Under the pieces are notes generated by a model, which worked only from the letters and a program-made list of their open reading frames with translations, did not search any database and was not told the origin of the DNA. A DNA stretch of 33,001 nt from Clostridiales bacterium. Its GTDB lineage: Bacteria; Bacillota; Clostridia; Ch29. Below, one piece after another: positions 8,306 to 15,876 of this stretch; position 1 is the stretch's first letter, and each line of letters starts with the position of its first letter. The position numbers and the translations under genes were made by a program. The stretch lies in contig JAAYJF010000025.1 of the NCBI GenBank assembly GCA_012523075.1, forward strand, positions 1 through 33,001. The letters are read 5' to 3'.

Positions 8306-10529
8306 TTTTCATCCGGTGACCGTAGGCGTTTAGCAGTTCAAACCCGTCATCCTTCTTGCGGTATTCCGCCCAGTAGGTCATATTCCCGATCATCAGGTGC
8401 CCGGTATAGGAGTTGGTGCCTTTGTCCACGACCTTCCTGCCGCTCGCTTCGCAGTGTTCCACCACTTTTTCAATATCGGTTTCCAGCAACATTTCATCGC
8501 TGAGCTTTTGCCTAAGCTCCGGGGAAATGTATAGTTTTACCTTGTTTTCCATTTGCTCTTCCTCCGACTTCTCATTCCAGTATTCCTTAAGCAGCCTGCG
8601 TTTAAGCTGTGCTCTGTTGTATCTTCGTTCCGTCAGGGTGGGGGGCTTTCGCTCGGCGTCATTTATGCCAAGTACCACATCCAGTATGTGATAACACTTC
8701 TTTCCCGCCGATGCAAATATGTCCCGGCAGTTGGCACAATAGGCTATATAGGGATGGTCGTTTTGTGCAATTCTTACCTTGACCACTTCACGGGCGAAGG
8801 AGGGGTTGGCGGCCGACACCTGCCCGCCCCAGCTGCAACACCGGGCATATTTCCCCTCATAGGGTAGCCGTTGTAGGCTAAAGCCTGCCCTACCGGCGAT
8901 GTCCCGTACCACCTGGTGGAGCTTCGGCTCGTTTCTGCTGGTACAGGGGTCAAAAACCGAAACGGTTTCACCGTATGCCGCCCCGGCCGGGGTAATCCCC
9001 AGTTCCGATACCAGGTTGTAAAGGAAAACGCCCCGCACCTCGGGTAAGTATTTCCCGAACATTTCATAGCAGGTGGAACAGGCGAAGACCGCGATTGGCT
9101 TCCCGAGGGAAACCCAGTCCCTTCGCAGCCTTTCTATTACCTCATTGTGAATGGGCCCTTCCCCCGCCCATTCGGCAGGAGCACCGCAACAGCCAAGCAT
9201 CATGGCGGTATCAGGATAGTGTGTTTTTAGCAGCCGATAGCTTTCGATGACATACCGCGGGTCGGAGGCACCCAGTTGGCAGCCCGGGAAAAATACGTAC
9301 CTGCTTTCGGTGTACCCCCCCGGCAGCCTGCAAAGTGCCGCCCTATAGCTGTTTGTAAACTCCATGTCCCTAAGCCAGAAGTCATGGAAGGCCCAGGGCA
9401 TGGCACCCTTTTGGCGCATGGCGCGGTGGCTTTGAAGCAGCAAGTCGCCGGTGTCGATACCCTGGGGACAAACCTCTTTACACAGGCCACACTGGTTACA
9501 GGTGGATATTAGGCGCGTTGCCACGGTACCGTCCCCGTCCAGCGTACCGGGATGAACGGTAATCTCAACCTCTTCCCCTATACGCTTGGGAAACTTGCCG
9601 TAGTAGCGCATCAAATCACAGTGACGGATGCAGGCGTCACAGGCGCATAAAAGGCAGCGCTTGGCTTCGTTCACCGCGTGGTCCTGCGTAAAGGGTTCTC
9701 CCTCATCGGGCAGCACCTGCTCCACGGGAGTAATAAAATCGGGTTTAAGCTTTATTTTGGTTCCTCTCTGCTCCAGGGGCTGGTTCATGCCACCGGTCTT
9801 TATATACCGTTCTATGGCCCTTGTCACATTAAGGCCGTCGGCTATGGCCTCTATTATGTTCCTGCCGCACAGCTCTCCGCCAAGGAAAACGCCGGGCCTT
9901 GTACTGGCAAAGGCACCGCTTTGGTCCCTTTTCAGGCCGAAATCGTCGCCCCCTTTGCCGGTGGCGACGTACACGGCATGAAAGTCCAGCTCGTCAAGGC
10001 TTTTGACTTCGGTATTAAGAAGCAGCGTATACTCTTCATACATGAACTGCCGCTCAATTTCAGCCAGGAAAAGCTCCGGGGGCAGTAAGTCCCACAAATG
10101 CCCGCCTATCCTGTCCGACTTTTCGAAGACAGTGACGTCATACTTTTTGGATGCAAGGCGTAGGGCACAGCCAAGCCCGCTAATGCCTGCCCCTATTACC
10201 GCTATCCTCTTGTTTTTAGGAGGCAGGTTGTAACTGTTTGGGTTAAGATTACGGGCATAATCTATGGCCGACTTTTCAAGAAGTCTCATGTCAACGGCCT
10301 GGTCCTTAAAACGCCTGGGACACACGTCTTTACAGGGCTGGTGGCAAATCTGCACTACTATGCCGGGAAACCCGACCGCGTTCAGGTAGGTCCTGTAAGC
10401 AGCATTAAAAGCACGTCGCTGTAACTTGGGGATAAAGTCCCGGATGTCCAGCCCGAAGGGACAGGCAGCGGTGCAAAAAGCCGGTTCGTTCTGTAAACAG
10501 GTTTTTATTTTCTCTTTAAACTTTTCCAT
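8292..10529 (-). CDS. Pyridine nucleotide-disulfide oxidoreductase / Fe-S dicluster-binding CCG-domain fusion protein (DVU_1558-like)
   Basis: CTAACPFGLDIRDFIPKLQ, CHQPCKDVCPRRFK, FAD motif IAVIGAGISGLGCALRLA, ferredoxin motif CNQCGLCKEVCPQGIDTG, CCG motifs MLGCCGAPAEW and ARCCSWGG. C-terminal MENKVKLYISPELRQKL...TYWAEYRKKDDGFELLNAYGHRMKI. Confidence 0.88.
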   Translation of the reverse strand: MEKFKEKIKTCLQNEPAFCTAACPFGLDIRDFIPKLQRRAFNAAYRTYLNAVGFPGIVVQICHQPCKDVCPRRFKDQAVDMRLLEKSAIDYARNLNPNSYNLPPKNKRIAVIGAGISGLGCALRLASKKYDVTVFEKSDRIGGHLWDLLPPELFLAEIERQFMYEEYTLLLNTEVKSLDELDFHAVYVATGKGGDDFGLKRDQSGAFASTRPGVFLGGELCGRNIIEAIADGLNVTRAIERYIKTGGMNQPLEQRGTKIKLKPDFITPVEQVLPDEGEPFTQDHAVNEAKRCLLCACDACIRHCDLMRYYGKFPKRIGEEVEITVHPGTLDGDGTVATRLISTCNQCGLCKEVCPQGIDTGDLLLQSHRAMRQKGAMPWAFHDFWLRDMEFTNSYRAALCRLPGGYTESRYVFFPGCQLGASDPRYVIESYRLLKTHYPDTAMMLGCCGAPAEWAGEGPIHNEVIERLRRDWVSLGKPIAVFACSTCYEMFGKYLPEVRGVFLYNLVSELGITPAGAAYGETVSVFDPCTSRNEPKLHQVVRDIAGRAGFSLQRLPYEGKYARCCSWGGQVSAANPSFAREVVKVRIAQNDHPYIAYCANCRDIFASAGKKCYHILDVVLGINDAERKPPTLTERRYNRAQLKRRLLKEYWNEKSEEEQMENKVKLYISPELRQKLSDEMLLETDIEKVVEHCEASGRKVVDKGTNSYTGHLMIGNMTYWAEYRKKDDGFELLNAYGHRMKIEED

Positions 10530-10531
10530 TA

Positions 10532-13459
10532 CTAGAAGAATCTCTCGCCGGCCCCGTCACCCAGCGGTATAAAGAAATCGTCCCCTCCGAACTTAACGGG
10601 ATTGGCCTTCATATCTTCAAGCTCCTCGTAAAGGTCGGAACCCAGGAAGTATTTCTTCGGCGGCTCTATTTTTCCGCCGGCATCTATTATATCCAGCCCC
10701 GCCTTTACCTTTTCCGGCGTGGCGGGCATCTCGTAGATTCGCACACCGCAGGCGTTGTATATGGCGTTTAATACCGCCATATGCCCGGAGGACTGGAAAG
10801 CCTCGGAAGCACCCGATGAACCAAAGGGACCCTCCTCGTCCGGCCGCTCGTAATGGATGACGTTTATTTCGTCCGGTATGTCGTTAATATAAGGCACCCC
10901 GGCACCGTACATGTTTGCATGCTTTTCCACATCATCATAGTTTTCTCTAAGGGCAAAACCTATGCTGTGGGCTATACCGCTGTAGGCCTGCCCGTTAACG
11001 GCATCTATATTGCCCACCCTGCCCACATCGTCTACGCAGGTAAAACGAAGGACCTTCGTTTTACCGGTGGCGGTGTCCACCTCCACCTCGGCAAGGTTCA
11101 GGCAGTACGTGAACGCAGGCGTAGGGTCGCCTATACCGGTATTGGGGTCAAGCCGGCACAGCCCGGGTACCGTCGTGGTTTCATAGGTGCCGTAGTACTT
11201 GGTCTCTATACCCTCGGCAACCATCTCCTCGTAGGTACGGTAGCTACCGTCGGGTTTGCGCATGGCGTTCATTAGCTTTTCAGCGGCAATTATCGTGGCA
11301 TTACCACTCATGAAATGGGTACGGCTGGCACCCGACATTCCGCTGTCCGGGCAAATCTTGGTATCGTTTTGTACCAGTCTCACCTTGTCCGGGGTTATAC
11401 CAAGGGGCTTTAAGGCTTCCAGCGTCAGCATCAGGGAACCCACGTCGCCTCCCTGGCCCATGTTCTGGTAGGTGTCGTACTTGATTATCATGTCGTCCGG
11501 CCCCAGTTCAAGGGCTACCGTCGCCTTGTCGGTTCCGCCCTCGGTTACGTTAAAGCCTCCCCAGGAGATGCCAACGCCCCGGCGTTTCTCGGGGGTATCG
11601 GCGGCCTTGGCCTCCGCAACCGCCTTTTCATAAATGGGCCGCATTATTTTCATCATTTCCTCCATCGGGTACTGGCGGAAGGGATAGCTGTTTATGTTGG
11701 TGTCCCCCTCCCGCGCTATGTTTATCCAGCGGAACTCAAAGGGGTCAATTCCCGCCTTCTCGGCCAGCATATCCATAAGTGCCTCGGACAGCGTATAAGC
11801 CTGGGGCGAACCATAGCTGCGGTAAGCGGTACCAAAGTTGTGGTTTGTGTTGGCTACACGGGCAAGGCCGGCCACATTGGGCACGTTATAGGGGAAGAAT
11901 GCAAACCGGACCAGTTTTGTCATTTTATCGTCCCCGCCCCACGAATAGGCACCATGGTCCATACCAAACTCGAACTCGGCGGCGGTTATCTTCCCGTTCT
12001 CGTCACAGGCCACCCGGCCGTTGGAATGACAGGGACTGCGTTTTCCAGAGAAATGCTGGTGCTCCTCATAACTCATGGACAGGGCCACCGGCTTTTTGGT
12101 AACTACCGCGGCGGCACCGGCAAGGCAAAGGTCTCCGGCATTGGTGGACCAGCCGAAACTTGCCCCGGTAGTGTTCATTACTATACGCAGTTTATCCTTG
12201 GGTACACCAAGGGAATCGCCTATGCGTCCCTTTGATGAGTAAACGCCCTGGGACTTACACAGGAAGGTTAGGTTGTCATCCTCGTCAAAAAAGGCTTGAA
12301 CGGTGGTACCCTCAACCGACAAGTGGGGCTGGCGGCTTGAATAAAAGCTGCCGGATACGCTGTAGGCAGAATTGTCAATCACTTCCTGGACCTTGGAGGG
12401 CTCCTCCAGGCCCACGCCCTTAAGTACCGGCTGCTTGGAGAATATATTGGGCGTGTCCTCATGGATACGCATGGCATCCGGCATAACGGCGTCCAGGTAA
12501 CTTAAGTATTCCGGAAGCTTTTCAATCTCCACCTTCACCTTTGCCGCGGCCTCCCGGGCATGGTTCTTTGTGTCTGCAACAACCAGGGCCACCACGTCGC
12601 CGTAGCGGTATATCTTGTCCTCCGCCAATACTCGCCTGCTGGGAACCATGACCGTTGTGCGCTCGTGGAACTGGCCCTCCGCCATTACGTTCGTTCCCCC
12701 GGCTTCTTTTAATTCCTTGTATGTAATGACCTTCACAACCCCCGGCATATTTTCCGCTTCGGAGGTGTCTATCTTAAGTATTTTTGCATGATGGGCAATC
12801 TTTGGCTGAACTACCGCCACATGCAACGTATCCTTGGGCATCTTAAGTGCCTGGTCCTCTCCATAATCGGCAAGGCCGCAGACCTTTGCTACGGCCGTCG
12901 GCCGTACCAGGGGCTTGCCGTAATACTCCTTGTCTTCAGGAAGCTTAAAAGTAATATCTTCAATGGTGGCTTCCCCGCGGATAACCTTCGCCGCGTCCAT
13001 AACCGCATCCACTATTTGCTTGTACCCAGTGCAGCGGCAAACGTTGCGGTGTTTCTGGAACCAATCCCTTACCTCCTGACGGGTGGGGTTATTGTTTTCC
13101 TTAAGAAGGGCGTATGCCGAAACGATGAAGCCCGGCGTACAAAAACCGCACTGAACCGCGCCGTTGTTCATAAAGGCTACCTGTAGCGGGTGCAGGTTAT
13201 TAGGCGTACCTATGCCCTCGATGGTGATAACCTTGCTATACTCCTTGACCGAGCCAATCTTTCTCGTGCAGGAGCGGATAACCTTCCCGTCAAGTATTAC
13301 CGAGCATGCCCCGCACACCCCCGTACCGCAGCCCACCTTAACACCCGTCAGCCCAAGGCGGCGCAGTACTTCGGCCAGCGTATCCTTTTCCGGGTCACAG
13401 GCAAACATACGGTTTACGCCGTTTATGTTAAGCCACATTTTTTTAAGTTTCATTTTCAT
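10532..13459 (-). CDS. mop: Molybdopterin-dependent aldehyde oxidoreductase (Mop type, xanthine oxidase family, with N-terminal 2x[2Fe-2S] domain)
   Basis: 975 aa. N-term VKVGCGTGVCGACSVILDGK and VQCGFCTPGFIVSAYALL...RNVCRCTGYKQIVDAV. Mo domain MGQGGDVGSLMLTLEAL and catalytic-region GPFGSSGASEAFQSSGH. Confidence 0.95.
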   Translation of the reverse strand: MKMKLKKMWLNINGVNRMFACDPEKDTLAEVLRRLGLTGVKVGCGTGVCGACSVILDGKVIRSCTRKIGSVKEYSKVITIEGIGTPNNLHPLQVAFMNNGAVQCGFCTPGFIVSAYALLKENNNPTRQEVRDWFQKHRNVCRCTGYKQIVDAVMDAAKVIRGEATIEDITFKLPEDKEYYGKPLVRPTAVAKVCGLADYGEDQALKMPKDTLHVAVVQPKIAHHAKILKIDTSEAENMPGVVKVITYKELKEAGGTNVMAEGQFHERTTVMVPSRRVLAEDKIYRYGDVVALVVADTKNHAREAAAKVKVEIEKLPEYLSYLDAVMPDAMRIHEDTPNIFSKQPVLKGVGLEEPSKVQEVIDNSAYSVSGSFYSSRQPHLSVEGTTVQAFFDEDDNLTFLCKSQGVYSSKGRIGDSLGVPKDKLRIVMNTTGASFGWSTNAGDLCLAGAAAVVTKKPVALSMSYEEHQHFSGKRSPCHSNGRVACDENGKITAAEFEFGMDHGAYSWGGDDKMTKLVRFAFFPYNVPNVAGLARVANTNHNFGTAYRSYGSPQAYTLSEALMDMLAEKAGIDPFEFRWINIAREGDTNINSYPFRQYPMEEMMKIMRPIYEKAVAEAKAADTPEKRRGVGISWGGFNVTEGGTDKATVALELGPDDMIIKYDTYQNMGQGGDVGSLMLTLEALKPLGITPDKVRLVQNDTKICPDSGMSGASRTHFMSGNATIIAAEKLMNAMRKPDGSYRTYEEMVAEGIETKYYGTYETTTVPGLCRLDPNTGIGDPTPAFTYCLNLAEVEVDTATGKTKVLRFTCVDDVGRVGNIDAVNGQAYSGIAHSIGFALRENYDDVEKHANMYGAGVPYINDIPDEINVIHYERPDEEGPFGSSGASEAFQSSGHMAVLNAIYNACGVRIYEMPATPEKVKAGLDIIDAGGKIEPPKKYFLGSDLYEELEDMKANPVKFGGDDFFIPLGDGAGERFF

Positions 13460-13477
13460 ACCTCCAATCTTAATAAC

Positions 13478-13885
13478 TTAGTCAAACCCAAGTCCGTAAT
13501 CGGCCAGAATGGATTTTGCCTGCAGAAACGTTGCCTCTATAAGTGCAGGACACCTTACCGTTTGGTTTGCCACATCACCCCCGATTATCTCTTTGCAGCT
13601 AATGCCCCCGTACTTCTTGCCGTAAGTTGCCTTAAACCATTCCACTAGTTCCGGAATTAGCTCGGTATTTGCATTCCCGGGGTCAATTATGTTCAGCATA
13701 CAGGCCGCCCCGGTCAAAGCACCGCAGGTCAACCCGCTTTGGACCCCCCGGCAAAGCGCGCTTGCTACCTCAACAAGCTGCTTGTTTTCCTGGCCCCTAG
13801 TCTCCAGGCCCAGTTGTACTAATGCGCTGGCACAGCATTTGCCTTCCCGTAATATTTGATGCAGCCTTACAACATCACCCCGTAT
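13478..13885 (-). CDS. C-GCAxxG-C-C family protein (DVU_1555-like); start codon uncertain, probable non-canonical ATA
   Basis: ORF track starts at an internal TTG (13732). The same frame stays open to a TAA at 13904-13906 and encodes IRGDVVRLHQILREGKCCASALVQLGLETRGQENKQLVEVASALCRGVQSG ahead of LTCGALTGAACML. AGGGGGG lies 7 nt before ATA at 13883-13885. Confidence 0.75.
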   Translation of the reverse strand: MRGDVVRLHQILREGKCCASALVQLGLETRGQENKQLVEVASALCRGVQSGLTCGALTGAACMLNIIDPGNANTELIPELVEWFKATYGKKYGGISCKEIIGGDVANQTVRCPALIEATFLQAKSILADYGLGFD

Positions 13886-13924
13886 ATGACAGCCCCCCTT
13901 TTTTTAAATATTTTACTTTCCGAG

Positions 13925-13962
13925 AAAACAAAAATACCGGCAACAAATCCTGTTCCCGGCAT
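13925..13962 (-). terminator. Intrinsic terminator between riboswitch-like leader copy 1 and the Mop operon
   Basis: Minus strand ATGCCGGGAACA-GGATT-TGTTGCCGGTAT-TTTTGTTTT: 11 of 12 pairs (one G-U) with a T-rich tail. Confidence 0.75.
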
Positions 13963-14036
13963 AAGAATAGCTACGGACAAATTAAGCTAAACAAAAAGTT
14001 TAGCCCCATGTGAAAAATTACTGCATCCATCCAAAC

Positions 14037-14128
14037 TACTTCTTTCCACACCGGGAGGCATAACCGTTTCCAGTTATACCCTATCGGTCTGAATTCATAG
14101 TCTCCCTTAGAATTACAGACTCGAAGCA
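14037..14128 (-). ncRNA. Moco/Tuco-riboswitch-like structured leader (copy 1, upstream of the Mop operon)
   Basis: Minus strand TGCTTCGAGTCTGTAATTCTAAGGGAGACTATGAATTCAGACCGATAGGGTATAACTGGAAACGGTTATGCCTCCCGGTGTGGAAAGAAGTA. Outer stem TGCTTC/GAAGTA; P2-like GTCTG(T)AATTC/GAATTCAGAC; inner hairpin ATAAC/GTTAT. Confidence 0.75.
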
Positions 14129-14180
14129 TTTATGGCAGTTTTTATTCAGTTTTAGTATATTATTAGAATTTTCTGCTTAC

Positions 14181-14209
14181 ATTTTAATATATCTAAAAAG
14201 AATAATCAA
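14181..14209 (-). promoter_or_regulatory. Candidate promoter for the Mop operon leader
   Basis: Minus strand TTGATT - 17 nt - TAAAAT in the AT-rich intergenic region upstream of leader copy 1. Confidence 0.35.
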
Positions 14210-14244
14210 CAGCTATTTCAAATTATTTTGCGATTACCCTATAA

Positions 14245-14793
14245 TTAAGGCATTGACATAATGTTTGATATCCCTTCCTTAAGGTACCCGTTCAGCCAGC
14301 CGGCTACCTCGGGAGTATTGAGGGGAAGCCCCTTAAGGATTTTTTTTAGTTCCCTGGTATCCATGGTAAAGACTTGTCCGTTATAGGAATGGCTATACAC
14401 GAAATCTATTGAAGGGTTAAGTATCACAAGGCTGAAAACCGTCTCCGGCATATCACCTATAGGAGGACGGTCTATATTATCATACTGGAAGCTGGCATCT
14501 ATCTCGGTACCCTTTCCCGGCTCCGATTTAATAGAAAAATAGCCACCGCATCTTTCGCAGGAAGCCTTTAGAAGGGGAAGGCCCAGCCCCACCTTTCTTG
14601 TTTTTCTTGAAGTATAAAAAGGGTCCGCCGCCTTTTTGGCGGTTTCCCTGTCCATACCCCTGCCATCATCTTTAATCCGTACCCGCAAAACATTATTCAC
14701 AGTATCCTCTTCCACCGATATTTCAACCAGGGCTGCCTCCGCCTCCAGCGAATTATTGACGATGTCAAGGACATGCAGTGAAATATCCCTCAT
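14245..14793 (-). CDS. HATPase_c-domain ATP-binding protein (histidine-kinase-like, no obvious receiver or dimerisation domain)
   Basis: LEAEAALVEISVEEDTVNNVLRVRIKDDGRGMDRETAKKAADPFYTSRKTRKVGLGLPLLKASCERCGGYFSIKSEPGKGTEI: N, G1 and G2 box ATPase motifs. Confidence 0.87.
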   Translation of the reverse strand: MRDISLHVLDIVNNSLEAEAALVEISVEEDTVNNVLRVRIKDDGRGMDRETAKKAADPFYTSRKTRKVGLGLPLLKASCERCGGYFSIKSEPGKGTEIDASFQYDNIDRPPIGDMPETVFSLVILNPSIDFVYSHSYNGQVFTMDTRELKKILKGLPLNTPEVAGWLNGYLKEGISNIMSMP

Positions 14794-14829
14794 AACAATA
14801 CTCCTTTCGGAAGCAAGGGGACGGTTCTT

Positions 14830-15531
14830 TTATAGCTGCGCCAGTATTCCCGAGACGCTTACCTCCTTAACTTCCACAAAAAACTCCCGCTCAAGTATAT
14901 CCCCAAGCCGGTGGGCGTCGGAAGAATGTATTATCCTGTACCCCTTCAACTGGCTGTATTGGCGCAAAAGCCCGGCTACACTTCCCCGTTTGCTTACCTC
15001 CACGCTCTTAATATCAAGCCCCGGCGGAATAAACCCAAGGTTTGATATGATGCTGTACGTCTTCCTGTCGATGTGGGCGGGCACCACCCTACCTCCCAGG
15101 GAGGTGGCCATATTGACTATTTGCTCAACCGAAAGCTCCACCGAGCCGATAAGCAGCCGGTCGTTAAATCCCTTCACCCTGTCCTTTTCGTCCATTATTA
15201 CCTGCTGGCCGAAAAAGTCCGGCCTGTTTTTACCCTTAAGATGTTCATAAATCCCTTCCTGAAAGGCCAGTACCCGGTCCGGGCTGGCGAAATAACATAG
15301 CAGGTGCACCTCTTCCCGGGACTGTACTTCCATGCCGGGCAGCACTATTATCCCCTTTTCTATGCCCAACTTCATAACGGCCTCCACATTTTCCGCCGAA
15401 TTGTGATCGGTTACCGCTATGGCGTCCAGGTCCTTAAGGCAGGCCATGTTTACTATGTTATTGGGCGTCATGTCGCTGTCGCCGCAGGGGGAAAGGGCTG
15501 AATGAATGTGTAAATCCACCGCTATCCTCAT
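14830..15531 (-). CDS. PHP domain-containing metal-dependent phosphoesterase-like protein
   Basis: MRIAVDLHIHSALSPCGDSDMTPNNIVNMACLKDLDAIAVTDHNSAENVE...VVPAHIDRKTYS...IIHSSDAHRLGDI: PHP motifs. Confidence 0.92.
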   Translation of the reverse strand: MRIAVDLHIHSALSPCGDSDMTPNNIVNMACLKDLDAIAVTDHNSAENVEAVMKLGIEKGIIVLPGMEVQSREEVHLLCYFASPDRVLAFQEGIYEHLKGKNRPDFFGQQVIMDEKDRVKGFNDRLLIGSVELSVEQIVNMATSLGGRVVPAHIDRKTYSIISNLGFIPPGLDIKSVEVSKRGSVAGLLRQYSQLKGYRIIHSSDAHRLGDILEREFFVEVKEVSVSGILAQL

Positions 15532-15537
15532 GGCGGG

Positions 15538-15870
15538 CTAGACCCCCAGGTCGTGCAGCTTGCAGCACAGGGTGTAGGTATCATCCCCTGTAGTCAGTAT
15601 CGGTATACCCTCCCCATTAGCCTTGTCCAAGGTATCCCCGTCCACTTCCACGCCGGCTGCAACTATTATACATGCCATCTCAATTAGGCTGGCAACGGCA
15701 ACAATGTTTGCGTGGGCCTGGATGGTAACCCATACGTTCCCTTTGGAGGCGTTTGCCATGACAAAGCTCAACAGGTCGCCTGCATAGGCACCGTTAACCG
15801 CCCTGTCCATGCCTTTTTGTCCCGCCACCGGGTTTAGTCCCAAGTTCCGGCAAAGCTCGTTTACATTCAT
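15538..15870 (-). CDS. DRTGG domain-containing protein
   Basis: MNVNELCRNLGLNPVAGQKGMDRAVNGAYAGDLLSFVMANASKGNVWVTIQAHANIVAVASLIEMACIIVAAG. Paralogous architecture to 17601-17963. Confidence 0.8.
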   Translation of the reverse strand: MNVNELCRNLGLNPVAGQKGMDRAVNGAYAGDLLSFVMANASKGNVWVTIQAHANIVAVASLIEMACIIVAAGVEVDGDTLDKANGEGIPILTTGDDTYTLCCKLHDLGV

Positions 15871-15876
15871 CCTATT

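Noticed and set aside
13478-13906. Selenocysteine or frameshift explanation for the truncated C-GCAxxG-C-C ORF
   Set aside because: The upstream extension is in the same frame with no TGA or other stop before 13904. The problem is only the missing canonical start codon.
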